In this document: piece by piece, positions 1-8,079 of the stretch | Position numbering within the stretch: the first letter of the stretch is position 1 | Layout of the letters: each line of letters opens with the position of its first letter | From: Poindextera sp041691315 | Lineage (GTDB): Bacteria > Pseudomonadota > Alphaproteobacteria > Caulobacterales > Caulobacteraceae | DNA length: 64,000 bases | Reading direction: 5' to 3' | Assembly: GCA_041691315.1 (NCBI GenBank) | Contig: JBEPUW010000005.1 | Coordinates: forward strand, 1-64,000 | Translations under genes and position numbers: made by a program | Notes under the pieces: generated by a model | Databases searched by the model: none | What the model was told of the DNA's origin: nothing | Seen by the model: only the letters and a program-made list of their open reading frames with translations

Positions 1-47
1 CCAAAATGGTCCTCGGACCAACATAAGGGATGGATCACTTCAAGGGG
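1..47. mobile_element. Possible insertion-element end interrupting the efflux gene
   Basis: The efflux protein loses family similarity exactly here, and the short segment contains a perfect hairpin (TGGTCCTCGGACCA reading near positions 8-21). Both would fit the terminus of an insertion sequence or a rearrangement junction. No transposase is visible because the window starts here, so the assignment is an inference. Confidence 0.25.
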
Positions 48-1094
48 CGCAGACCGGTATTTGAAGAAGTTGTGCACGTGCAGGGCTTCGAAGCCGATAT
101 CGGCGACCAGGTTGATGTCCGGGTAGAACTGGGCCTTGGCGACACCGATGCGCTTGGCGTCGGCCTCGGCGCGCCAGCGGGCGGCGACCACGTCGGGCCG
201 GCGGCCGATCAGGTCGGCGGCCAGGGTCGGCGGCAGGCCGAACGCCTGGATCATCGCCGCGCCTGGCCGGGCGATGGCGAGCCCGCGGTCGGGGCCTTCG
301 CCCATCAGGGCGGCGAGCCGGTCGCGGGTCAGGCCGATATCCTCGTCGATCTCTGCGAGATTGGCCTTGGCGGTGGCGACGCCGGCCTGGGCCTGGCCCG
401 TGGCCGAACGGTTGTCGGCGCCGTTGGCCACCCGCCGGACCACCAGGTCGAGGGTCTCCTGCCGCGACTGGGCGGCGCGCTTGGCCACGTCGCGCTCGCC
501 ATAGAGCTGCGCCAGATTGGCGTAGGCGGCGGCGACGGCGGTCGAGAGGGTCAGCCTGGCCTCGGCGGCATCGGCGGAGGCGGCCCTGGCTTCGGAGGTG
601 GCGGCGGAGACGGCCGCACGGTTCTTGCCCCAGAAGTCGAACTCGTAGCTGAAGTTCAGCGTGCCCTGGGCGAAGTCATTGTAGCCCTTGGGCACGAAGG
701 CGGGCGGGATGCCGGCGTTGTAGCTCTGCTTGGTCTCGACCACCGTCCCGTTCAGCGCCAGCGAGGGCAGCAGGCCGGCGCGGGCGGTGCCCAGATCGGC
801 ACGCGACTTCTCGATCCGCGCCTGGGCCTCGGCCATCGAGGGCGCGGTGCGCAGCGCCTCGTCGATCAGCTGGTCGAGGCCGTCGTCGCCATAGGCGCGC
901 CACCAGTCGCTCTTCGGCCAGTCGGCCGCCGGCGCAGTGAAGCTCTGGCTGGTCGCGTAAGCCGCCGGCGGCCTGGGCGTCGGCGCCGCGCCGGATTTGG
1001 GCAGGGCCGCGCAGGCGCTCAGGGCGCAGCCGAGCAGAAGCGCGGCCGCCCTCGCGGATTTGCGTTGTGATCCGGCGGGGGCGGGACCTTGCAT
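1..1094 (-). CDS. RND efflux outer-membrane lipoprotein, NodT/OprM family (3' part missing)
   Basis: Outer-membrane channel of a tripartite RND efflux pump. The frame starts at ATG 1094, has a basic N-terminus and a lipobox (L-S-A-C) near residue 28, so it is a lipoprotein anchored in the outer membrane. Family hallmarks follow: the W-W-R-A-Y-G-D box, the Y-E-F-D-F-W-G-K segment, and the R-R-P-D-V repeat region typical of TolC-like factors. Homology to the family runs down to F-K-Y-R-S-A near position 48; the remaining codons to the window edge do not resemble the family, so the gene is either broken there or badly diverged. It faces a TetR gene across a 78-bp intergenic region, suggesting local repression of an efflux operon. 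Confidence 0.85.
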   Translation of the reverse strand, partial: MQGPAPAGSQRKSARAAALLLGCALSACAALPKSGAAPTPRPPAAYATSQSFTAPAADWPKSDWWRAYGDDGLDQLIDEALRTAPSMAEAQARIEKSRADLGTARAGLLPSLALNGTVVETKQSYNAGIPPAFVPKGYNDFAQGTLNFSYEFDFWGKNRAAVSAATSEARAASADAAEARLTLSTAVAAAYANLAQLYGERDVAKRAAQSRQETLDLVVRRVANGADNRSATGQAQAGVATAKANLAEIDEDIGLTRDRLAALMGEGPDRGLAIARPGAAMIQAFGLPPTLAADLIGRRPDVVAARWRAEADAKRIGVAKAQFYPDINLVADIGFEALHVHNFFKYRSAPLEVIHPLCWSEDHF

Positions 1095-1111
1095 CGTGTC
1101 GCCAAAACAAT

Positions 1112-1130
1112 TGACCGTACCGTACGGTCA
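1112..1130. promoter_or_regulatory. Palindromic operator between efflux gene and tetR
   Basis: TGACCGTACCGTACGGTCA is a perfect inverted repeat with 9-bp arms around one central base. It sits 18 bp upstream of the efflux start and 42 bp upstream of the tetR start, where a TetR-family repressor would block both divergent promoters. Binding by the adjacent regulator is inferred from position and symmetry. Confidence 0.75.
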
Positions 1131-1172
1131 TGTTCAAACTGACAGCGACGCATTCGACTGTCAATCAGGCTT

Positions 1173-1877
1173 GTGAGTGAAATGGCCGAGGCCAAGCTAG
1201 GCACTGCAGGGGGAGCCGCCGAGGTCAACGGCAAGCTGCCCAACCCCAGGCTGGACGCCCGCCGCGATGCCAGGCGCGAGGCGATCGTCGAGGTCGCCCG
1301 CCAGGTCTTCTTCGAGGAGGGCTATGCCGCCGCCTCGATGTCGACCATCGCCGCGCGCCTGGGCGGGTCGAAGGGCACGCTCTACAACTATTTCAAAAGC
1401 AAGGAGGCGTTGTTCGAGGCCTATATCGAGCACGCCTGCGGCCAATGGCGCGCCTGGATTTTCGACCTGCCGGAGGACGCCGCGGTCGGCGCCGCCGACA
1501 TCGAGGCGGTGCTCACCGATCTCGGCGAGCGGTTCCTCGGCCATCTGGTGACCGAGTCCTCGATCCGGCTGCTGCAGCTGGTCATCGCCGAGGCCCAACG
1601 GGCGCCGGAACTGGCGCACATCTTCTACGACGCCGGCCCGGGCGGCGGCATCGCGCGGCTGATCGCCTACCTGGAGGCCGCCAAGGCCGCCGGCCATATC
1701 GATCCGCCCGACTGCCGCATGGCCGCGCAACAGTTCCTTTCCCTCTGCCGAGGCCACCTCTATTTCCGCTATTCGCTCAACCTGATCCCCCGCCCCAGCC
1801 CAGCCGAGATCAAGGCCGAAGTCGCCCGCGCCGTGGCGCTGTTCCTGGGCGGCTATGGGCGTCCCTTCGGAGCTTAG
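1173..1877 (+). CDS. TetR/AcrR-family transcriptional regulator
   Basis: Ligand-responsive repressor of 234 residues. The helix-turn-helix lies at about residues 28-75 (A-S-M-S-T-I-A-A-R-L-G-G-S-K-G-T-L-Y-N-Y-F), followed by an all-helical ligand domain of the AefR-like C-terminal type. GTG at 1173 is used as start; ATG at 1182 is an alternative. It is divergent from the NodT-type efflux gene, with a perfect palindrome between them, so it most likely controls that pump and itself. The inducer cannot be read from sequence. Confidence 0.88.
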   Translation: MSEMAEAKLGTAGGAAEVNGKLPNPRLDARRDARREAIVEVARQVFFEEGYAAASMSTIAARLGGSKGTLYNYFKSKEALFEAYIEHACGQWRAWIFDLPEDAAVGAADIEAVLTDLGERFLGHLVTESSIRLLQLVIAEAQRAPELAHIFYDAGPGGGIARLIAYLEAAKAAGHIDPPDCRMAAQQFLSLCRGHLYFRYSLNLIPRPSPAEIKAEVARAVALFLGGYGRPFGA

Positions 1878-1992
1878 TGCGCCCTCGGCGCCACGGCCGG
1901 CGAAACACGTCATCGAGGCATCGCCTGACCAGAGACGCCGCCTTGACCACGACGGCCGGGCTGGCCCAATGACGGCGGCGAGGGGGCCGAGT

Positions 1993-3780
1993 ATGGGGTT
2001 GCAGACGCGTATCCGCCGCGAGCTCAGGTTTCTCAAAGGCCTGGTGCGGGCCCTGATGCGGGTGCGCTCCATCGGCCCCAATTCCACGCACCTGGTCTGC
2101 GACGATATCGAGGCGGCGGTCGACGCCTGGCGCGAGCGCCGCGCGATGACCATGGGCTCCCGCACCATCAGCTATGGTGAGCTGGACGAGATCGCCAACC
2201 GCTACGCGCACTGGGCCAAGGAGCACGGCATCCGGCGTGGCGAGACGGTGGTGCTCTACGCCCCCAACCGCGTCGACTACCTGGCCATCTGGTACGGCCT
2301 GTCCAAGGTCGGCGTCGCCACCGCCCTGATCAACAACAACCTCACCGGCGCCCAGCTCGCCCACTGCGTCGAGATCGCCTCGGCCGCCCACGCCATTGTC
2401 GACGCCGAGACCGCGCCGGGCCTGCAGGCCATCCAGCGGGACCTGTCGCGCCCGACGCTGATCTGGACTCTGGGCGCGGCCGAGGGCGAGCTGCGCGACC
2501 TGAGCACCGCCCTGAAGAGCTGCAGCCAGCTGCGACCCGACCGCAGCGTGCGCGAGGGGCTGACGGCGCGCGACACGGCGCTCTACATCTACACCTCCGG
2601 CACCACCGGCATGCCCAAGGCGGCCAAGATCGATCACATGCGCGTGCAGCTCTACATGCGCGGCTTCGCCGGGGCGACCAACGCCAGGAAGGACGATCGG
2701 ATCTATGTCACCCTGCCGCTCTACCACGCCACCGGCGGCCTCTGCGCCACCGGCGCGGCGCTGTTGAACGGCGGCTCGGTGGTGTTGCGCCCGCGCTTTT
2801 CGGCCAGCCACTTCTGGGGCGACATCAGCGCCGAAGGCTGCACCATGTTCGTCTATATCGGCGAACTCTGCCGATATCTGGTCAACCAGCCGGAGCAGCC
2901 CGGCGAACAGACCCACAAGCTGCGCCTGGCCTTCGGCAACGGCCTGCGGCCCGAGATCTGGGAGACGGTCAAGACCCGCTTCCACATCCCGAAAATCCTC
3001 GAATTCTATGGCTCGACCGAGGGGAATGTCTCGCTGTTCAACCTGGACGGCCAGCCGGGCGCGATCGGCCGGATACCCGGCTATGCGCGCGCCTGGTTCA
3101 ATGTCCGGGTGGCCCGCTTCGACGTCGAGAGCGAGGCCGTGGTGCGCGGGTCGGACGGGCGGGGCATCGAGGCCCAGCCTGGCGAGATCGGAGAATGCCT
3201 CGGCGAGATCCACGCCGGCGCGCGCACCGAATTCACCGGCTATGCCGACAAGAAGGCCAGCGAAAGCAAGATCCTGCACGACGTGTTCAAGCCCGGCGAC
3301 GCCTGGTTCGCCACCGGCGACCTAATGCGCCAGGACAGGGACGGTTATTTCTATTTCGTCGACCGGATCGGCGACACCTTCCGCTGGAAGGGCGAGAACG
3401 TCTCCACCGGCGAGGTCGAGCAGGCACTGTCCGCGCTCCCGGGCGTCAAGGAGGCCAGCGTCTATGGGGTCAAGGTCGGCGAACTGGACGGCCGCGCCGG
3501 CATGGCCTCGCTGGTCGTCAGCCCCGACTTCGACGTCACGGGCTTGGCCGCAAAGGTCGACGCGGCGCTGCCGGCCTATGCGCGGCCGGTCTTCCTGCGC
3601 CTGCGAACGGAACTGGCGGTCACCGGCACCTTCAAGCACCGCAAGATCGACATGGTCGCCGACGGCTTCGATCCCGCGCATGTCACCGAGCCGCTCTATG
3701 TCCGCGACGGCGACGAGGGCTTCGAGCCGATAACGCCCGCGGTGATGACCGAAATCGTCGGCGGGACGATGCGGCTTTAG
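1993..3780 (+). CDS. Long-chain fatty-acyl-CoA synthetase (FadD6/FATP type)
   Basis: Adenylate-forming ligase that activates fatty acids to acyl-CoA through an acyl-AMP intermediate. The AMP-binding P-loop Y-T-S-G-T-T-G-M-P-K, the Y-G-S-T-E-G-N motif, T-G-D and the hinge D-R-I-G-D-T-F-R-W-K-G-E-N are all present in order, and the protein (595 residues from this start) has the usual length for the FATP/FadD6 branch. ATG 1993 is preceded by a GGGGG-containing ribosome site; ATG 1969 is possible. A P450 of the alkane-hydroxylase family lies 0.7 kb downstream, so the two may serve the same hydrocarbon or fatty-acid route. Confidence 0.88.
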   Translation: MGLQTRIRRELRFLKGLVRALMRVRSIGPNSTHLVCDDIEAAVDAWRERRAMTMGSRTISYGELDEIANRYAHWAKEHGIRRGETVVLYAPNRVDYLAIWYGLSKVGVATALINNNLTGAQLAHCVEIASAAHAIVDAETAPGLQAIQRDLSRPTLIWTLGAAEGELRDLSTALKSCSQLRPDRSVREGLTARDTALYIYTSGTTGMPKAAKIDHMRVQLYMRGFAGATNARKDDRIYVTLPLYHATGGLCATGAALLNGGSVVLRPRFSASHFWGDISAEGCTMFVYIGELCRYLVNQPEQPGEQTHKLRLAFGNGLRPEIWETVKTRFHIPKILEFYGSTEGNVSLFNLDGQPGAIGRIPGYARAWFNVRVARFDVESEAVVRGSDGRGIEAQPGEIGECLGEIHAGARTEFTGYADKKASESKILHDVFKPGDAWFATGDLMRQDRDGYFYFVDRIGDTFRWKGENVSTGEVEQALSALPGVKEASVYGVKVGELDGRAGMASLVVSPDFDVTGLAAKVDAALPAYARPVFLRLRTELAVTGTFKHRKIDMVADGFDPAHVTEPLYVRDGDEGFEPITPAVMTEIVGGTMRL

Positions 3781-4070
3781 TGCCAAGCTGCTCGTGTGAT
3801 CGCGAGCAATCCAGCCACAATCATCGCGACGCCGACACCGAGGTAGAACACGCTGGCGTCATTCTCATTGAACTCCACCGCTCGTCGCCTGACCTTTCGC
3901 GCCAGAGGTCGATGAAAGAGGGCCAGGGCCGCGCCTAGCGCAGCGAGGACCGATCCAGGCAATCTGGACTCGGCCGGGGGCGTGGACCCAACGACCACGC
4001 TTAGCCCCACAGCGAGTCCTAGAAAGCCGACTGCAAAGAACCCTCTCGAAAACACCGGATTGCTCCGCAC
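3777..4070 (-). CDS. Small two-helix membrane protein, unknown function
   Basis: Predicted 97-residue protein with two hydrophobic segments (about residues 8-30 and 73-92) separated by a basic, Arg-rich linker (R-K-V-R-R-R). It converges on the acyl-CoA ligase and overlaps its stop by 4 bases. No family recognised; the hydrophobic pattern and compact placement argue for a real gene, but nothing supports a function. Confidence 0.5.
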   Translation of the reverse strand: MRSNPVFSRGFFAVGFLGLAVGLSVVVGSTPPAESRLPGSVLAALGAALALFHRPLARKVRRRAVEFNENDASVFYLGVGVAMIVAGLLAITRAAWH

Positions 4071-4521
4071 ACCATAGGCTCACGGCAGGTGCTTATCATA
4101 ACGGCCAAGCTGGGCGCTCAATGTGTCAGAAGCGATCACTGGCGTCAGGCCGCAAACCGGACGTCGGGCAGGCTGAACGGCACCTAGGAAAGCTTAGCTC
4201 TATCTCCGGGCCTCAGCGGCCAGTCGATCGTACTCTTCCCGAAAGCGTTCACCGGCCTTCGGTTCGCCATTGAAGAACGACTCCCAAAAGCTGGCGAACA
4301 TGTCCGACTACGCGTCAACCTTGCACGCGATGACGTTAGGCCGAGCCAACTTTATTATGCAATGCGACCGCTAGGCCCCGCCGACCTCGCCAGTCGAACA
4401 GCGTCCTTGCGTTGCTTGAGCGGGCCGGCCCCAGCTCCGGTTGCCCCTTTTTCATTTACCGCTGACATGCGCACATAGGGGTGTCGGGAGCGAGCCGCCG
4501 TCCCCGCCACGGAGAGACGCC
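4071..4521. other. Gene-poor stretch with one possible 33-codon frame
   Basis: No recognisable gene in these 450 bases. On the minus strand 4301-4200 an ATG-started frame of 33 codons (begins M-F-A-S-F-W-E-S-F-F, ends R-R) has an amphipathic, protein-like composition, but an in-frame stop lies two codons before its ATG and it has no obvious ribosome site. It could be a remnant of a longer gene. The segment just before 4522 carries the promoter and GGAGAGA ribosome site of the P450 gene. Confidence 0.3.
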
Positions 4522-5823
4522 ATGAACATCGTTGTGAAAGCTGACGCCGCCGACGCCTACGCTCTGCCGCTCGAACAGCTCAACCCGGCCAAGGCCGAAC
4601 GGTTTCAGTCGGGCTCGATGTGGCCCTACTTCGAGCGCCTTCGCCGCGAGGACCCTGTCCACTTCACGCCCGAGAGTGAGTTCGGTCCCTATTGGTCGAT
4701 CACCAGGTGGGAGGACATCATGGCGGTGGACACCAACCATGAAGCCTTCACGTCCACCGAAGGGATCGGGCTCGGCACAATCGAATCGCGCGAGCAGATG
4801 GAAAAGGTGATGGGCGGCCGCAGCGCGGAGATGCAGCGCGAAGCGGCCAGGCGCGGCGACGGCTCGTTCATCGGCCTGGATGCACCTCACCATGCGCCCA
4901 AGCGCAAGGCGGTCAGCCCGACGCTCGCGCCGTCGAACCTGGAAAAGATGGCGCCGCAGGTGCGCGAGCGCGCCGGCGAAATCCTCGACTCGCTGCCGAT
5001 CGGCGTCGAGTTCGACTGGGTCGACAAGGTGTCGATGGAGCTGACGGCGATGACGCTGGCGGCCCTGTTCGACTTCCCCTTCGAGCAGCGCCGCAAGCTG
5101 ACCTACTGGTCGGACATGTTCATGAACAATCCGGGCCATGGGGGCGTAGAGAGCTGGGAACAGAAGGTCGCGGCCATCTACGAATGCCGCGCCACGTTCG
5201 ACGAGATGTGGAAACAGCGGATCGACGCCGAACCGGGCATCGATCTGATCTCGATGCTGGCCCACAACCCGGCGACGCGAAACATGAGCAACGACGAGTA
5301 CCAGGGCAACGTCGCGGTGTTGATCATCGGGGGCAACGACACCACCCGCAACACCATTTCCGGCAGCATCTACGAGCTCAACCGGAACCCCGACCAGTAC
5401 GCCAAGCTGCGCGCCAACCCGGACCTGGTCACCCCGATGGTTTCGGAAACCATTCGCTGGCAGACGCCGCTTGCCCACATGGCCCGCGTCGCCACCCGCG
5501 ACGTCGAGATCGGCGGCAAGACCATCCGCAAGGGCGACCGCGTGGTCATGTGGTACATTTCGGGCAACCGCGACGAGACGGTGATCGAAAACCCCAACAG
5601 CTACGTCATCGACCGTTCGCGGCCGCGTCAGCACATGTCGTTCGGCTTCGGCGTCCACCGCTGTGTCGGCAACCGGGTGGCCGAAATGCAGCTGACCATC
5701 ATCTGGGAAGAGATTCTCAAGCGCTTTCCTGAGGTCAGGGTCGTCGGCGAACCCACCCGGACCTACTCGTCCTTCGTCCACGGATTCGAGACCCTGCCAG
5801 TGGTGATCCCGGCCCGCGCCTGA
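4522..5823 (+). CDS. Cytochrome P450, CYP153-like alkane/fatty-acid omega-hydroxylase
   Basis: Soluble haem mono-oxygenase of 433 residues. The I-helix motif G-G-N-D-T-T-R-N, the E-x-x-R pair (E-T-I-R-W-Q-T-P) and the haem-ligand loop F-G-F-G-V-H-R-C-V-G-N-R are intact. The context of these motifs (S-I-T-R-W-E-D-I-M-A-V-D-T-N-H, F-D-W-V near residue 165, L-I-S-M-L-A-H) is typical of CYP153, bacterial enzymes that hydroxylate the terminal carbon of alkanes and related chains. ATG 4522 follows GGAGAGA. No ferredoxin or ferredoxin reductase is adjacent, so electron partners must be elsewhere. Family placement is from memory of the motifs. Confidence 0.85.
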   Translation: MNIVVKADAADAYALPLEQLNPAKAERFQSGSMWPYFERLRREDPVHFTPESEFGPYWSITRWEDIMAVDTNHEAFTSTEGIGLGTIESREQMEKVMGGRSAEMQREAARRGDGSFIGLDAPHHAPKRKAVSPTLAPSNLEKMAPQVRERAGEILDSLPIGVEFDWVDKVSMELTAMTLAALFDFPFEQRRKLTYWSDMFMNNPGHGGVESWEQKVAAIYECRATFDEMWKQRIDAEPGIDLISMLAHNPATRNMSNDEYQGNVAVLIIGGNDTTRNTISGSIYELNRNPDQYAKLRANPDLVTPMVSETIRWQTPLAHMARVATRDVEIGGKTIRKGDRVVMWYISGNRDETVIENPNSYVIDRSRPRQHMSFGFGVHRCVGNRVAEMQLTIIWEEILKRFPEVRVVGEPTRTYSSFVHGFETLPVVIPARA

Positions 5824-5834
5824 TCCTGCTGTAG

Positions 5835-6016
5835 GCAAGGCTGCAGGCCACCGACGGCAATCTCTCGGCGCATCTGCGCAAGCTGGAAGACGCCGGCTAT
5901 GTCGCCATCGACAAGAGCTTCGCCGGCCGCAAACCCCTGACCCGGGTGCGCCTGACGAGGCCGGCCGAGACGCCTTCGTCCGCTATCTGGACGCCATCGG
6001 GGGCCTTGGTCGATGA
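5835..6016 (+). pseudogene. Decayed winged-helix (MarR/ArsR-like) regulator fragment
   Basis: The translated segment T-D-G-N-L-S-A-H-L-R-K-L-E-D-A-G-Y-V is the classic recognition helix and wing entry of the one-domain winged-helix regulators. There is no start: an in-frame TAG lies at 5832. After R-V-R-L-T near 5956 the homology jumps to the next frame (E-A-G-R-D-A-F-V-R-Y-L-D-A-I), which ends at TGA 6014-6016. So the gene is truncated at its 5' end and carries a one-base deletion. Its final TGA overlaps the next ATG, suggesting it was once coupled to a downstream gene. Confidence 0.75.
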
Positions 6017-6795
6017 GCGGCCCGCGCCTACGATCTGAGCCCATGGCTGGCGCTCAGACCGACATTGCTGCGATCATCGTCGCCATCGCCCACAAGATGG
6101 CGGTGGAGCAGGGCGTCGAGGTCGTTCGTGTCGCCGGCGCGGTGGGGCTGCGTTATCGCAATCCGCTCCCGCATCCCTGGCCCCGCGCCGTCGAGCTTTC
6201 GGTGGAGATCCTGGCCTCGGACCTGGCCAGCGCCGCCGAGGCGGGCGCGCAAATCCTGGCCGACGCCAACGAGACCCATCGGACCTCCGTCTTCGGTTGC
6301 GACGTATACGCCGACGCCGAGGCGATCGAAGCGGCCGGCTATGACGGGTGCTGGAATACGGCCCTGCTGGCGGCCGACCTGGCCCAGGCGCGGCGGACAA
6401 GCGCCGCCGAACTGGCCATCGAGCGAGTCGAACGGGTCGATCAGGTCGCTGAACTCAACGTCCTCGAGCCAGAGTTTCCCTCCCACGCCGCCAGCCTGGG
6501 ACGGCCTGAATTCATCGATCTGCTCGGCCGCCGCGCGGGGCAGGCGGTGGCCAAGGGCCAGCTCGTCTGTGTGGCGGGCGAAGCCGCCTATGTCGCCGAC
6601 ATGTTCACCCGCCCGTCGGCGCGGAACGCGGGCTGCGCCGGGGCGATCCTTTCGGCGCTGCACGACCAGGCCGTGGCGCGCGGCGCCCGGCGCGCCGTGC
6701 TCATTCCCTCCCAGGCCGCCGCCGAAAGCGGCTTCTACGAGAAGCGCGGCTACAGCCTGGTCTGCCCTCGCGCCGTGCTGCTGTCGAAGGCCTGA
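6013..6795 (+). CDS. GNAT-family N-acetyltransferase-like protein
   Basis: Predicted 260-residue protein. The C-terminal half has the acetyl-CoA-binding layout of GNAT proteins: a beta-strand V-C-V-A-G-E-A-A-Y-V-A-D-M-F-T, a loop and helix G-C-A-G-A-I-L-S-A-L-H-D-Q-A, and the late F-Y-E-K-R-G-Y motif. The N-terminal half is not recognisable. ATG 6013 overlaps the stop of the regulator remnant; ATG 6043 is an equally plausible start. Substrate unknown. Confidence 0.65.
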   Translation: MSGPRLRSEPMAGAQTDIAAIIVAIAHKMAVEQGVEVVRVAGAVGLRYRNPLPHPWPRAVELSVEILASDLASAAEAGAQILADANETHRTSVFGCDVYADAEAIEAAGYDGCWNTALLAADLAQARRTSAAELAIERVERVDQVAELNVLEPEFPSHAASLGRPEFIDLLGRRAGQAVAKGQLVCVAGEAAYVADMFTRPSARNAGCAGAILSALHDQAVARGARRAVLIPSQAAAESGFYEKRGYSLVCPRAVLLSKA

Positions 6796-6800
6796 GACGC

Positions 6801-8027
6801 CTACCAGTAGCGCAGGTCGATGAAGCATTCGCCGAGCGCCGCCGGGGCCGGGAGGCCGAACGGGCTCCATTCCAGGGTGCGGGACTCGACGCGCGGGTCG
6901 AGGTCGGTCAGGGCCGCCGCGACCGCCGGCAGATGATCCAGGTCGACGATCAGGTCGGTGCGGCCGCGTTCGGCGCAGAGGCTGTTCAGATGGCGCAGCA
7001 ACCGCGCCAGCGCCTCTTCGCGACCCTCGGCGCAGCCGATGTCGAGCGCCGCGCCCACCTCGACGCGCCGTTCCTCACCGGCCGTTGAGCGCCAGACCTC
7101 GCGCATGTCGCGGCCGCGATCCCACAGGCCGGCGCAGGCGACGATCCGGCCATTCTCCTCAAGGACGAAAACATCGGTCCAGCCATAGACCGGCTGATCC
7201 CAGGGCGGACGCGCGCCCCAGACACCCTCGTCCAGCACCGCCTTCAGGCTCTCGGGGCCATAGGGGCGGTAGAGATCCAGGCCCTGGTGGGTGCGGTTGA
7301 TCATTTCGGCGCAGCCCGCGAGATCGGCCTCGGCGATCGGCCGCACACCCTCGCCCGCGGCGGCGTCGGCCCGCGCGCTCAGATAGGTGACGCCGACCAC
7401 CTTCTGCGGCCGGTCGCCCTCGGCCATGAACTTCACCGCCTCGAGGAAGCCGGCCATGTTGGCGTTGCCGATGCGCATGAACATCACCTGGCCGATGGTC
7501 GGGCGCTGGAGGGCGCGGCTGGGGAAGCGCCGCACCAGGTCGCCAAGCCCTTCGCCGCGACGGCTCTCACGCGCGCGCATGGCCAGGGCGTAGTGGATGC
7601 TGGCCGGCTTGCCGCCGATCAGGCAGTTGACCGAGGCCCAGGCGGTGCAGGCAACCAACTCGCCGGCGTCCTCGATGACGCTGATGCTGGCGTCGGTGTG
7701 CAGGCGGAACTGGGCGATCGAATTGGGCGAACGCTCGACGATCACCTGCCAGTCGCCAACCTTCTCCGGCGCGTTGGCCCAGAGGTCGGCGAACGCCTCC
7801 TGATCGCGCTGGGTCAGTTCCCGCGCCCGATAGGGACCCTTGGCCAGACGCTCGAACACCGCGACGATCCGCTCGATCTGGAACAGGTGGTTGGGGTTGG
7901 CCGGCGCCGACAGCCACTGGTCAAGATGCGAGCTCGGCGTCTTCACCGCCTGCGCGCGTTCGACCAGGCCCTCGGGCCATCCCTGGGCCTTGGCGCGCAC
8001 GGTCAGGGTCTCGATCGCCGCCATCAT
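6801..8027 (-). CDS. Tandem GNAT-fold acetyltransferase-like protein
   Basis: Protein of 408 residues converging on the preceding GNAT gene. Two GNAT-like halves can be seen: residues about 75-225 (with A-M-R-A-R-E-S-R-R-G-E-G-L-G-D-L-V acetyl-CoA loop) and about 235-390 (V-F-V-L-E-E-N-G-R-I-V-A-C-A-G-L-W-D-R). The start is one of two adjacent ATG codons behind a strong GGGGGAGG site. No signal peptide or membrane segment. Substrate unknown; it could act on an amino group of a small molecule or protein. Confidence 0.6.
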   Translation of the reverse strand: MMAAIETLTVRAKAQGWPEGLVERAQAVKTPSSHLDQWLSAPANPNHLFQIERIVAVFERLAKGPYRARELTQRDQEAFADLWANAPEKVGDWQVIVERSPNSIAQFRLHTDASISVIEDAGELVACTAWASVNCLIGGKPASIHYALAMRARESRRGEGLGDLVRRFPSRALQRPTIGQVMFMRIGNANMAGFLEAVKFMAEGDRPQKVVGVTYLSARADAAAGEGVRPIAEADLAGCAEMINRTHQGLDLYRPYGPESLKAVLDEGVWGARPPWDQPVYGWTDVFVLEENGRIVACAGLWDRGRDMREVWRSTAGEERRVEVGAALDIGCAEGREEALARLLRHLNSLCAERGRTDLIVDLDHLPAVAAALTDLDPRVESRTLEWSPFGLPAPAALGECFIDLRYW

Positions 8028-8079
8028 CCTCCCCCAATTTAGGTCTTGCGGGCGAACCTTGTTCGATCCCGCCGCCCGG

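Noticed and set aside
30..1070. Long plus-strand open frame opposite the efflux lipoprotein gene
   Set aside because: It is a compositional shadow: Gly/Arg/Val-rich with no domain, antisense to a convincing gene. The same holds for long opposite-strand frames under the P450 (4456-5838), uvrC (9603-10709), sthA (30784-32412), the FTR1 region (35959-37200), and GH5 (40847-42730).
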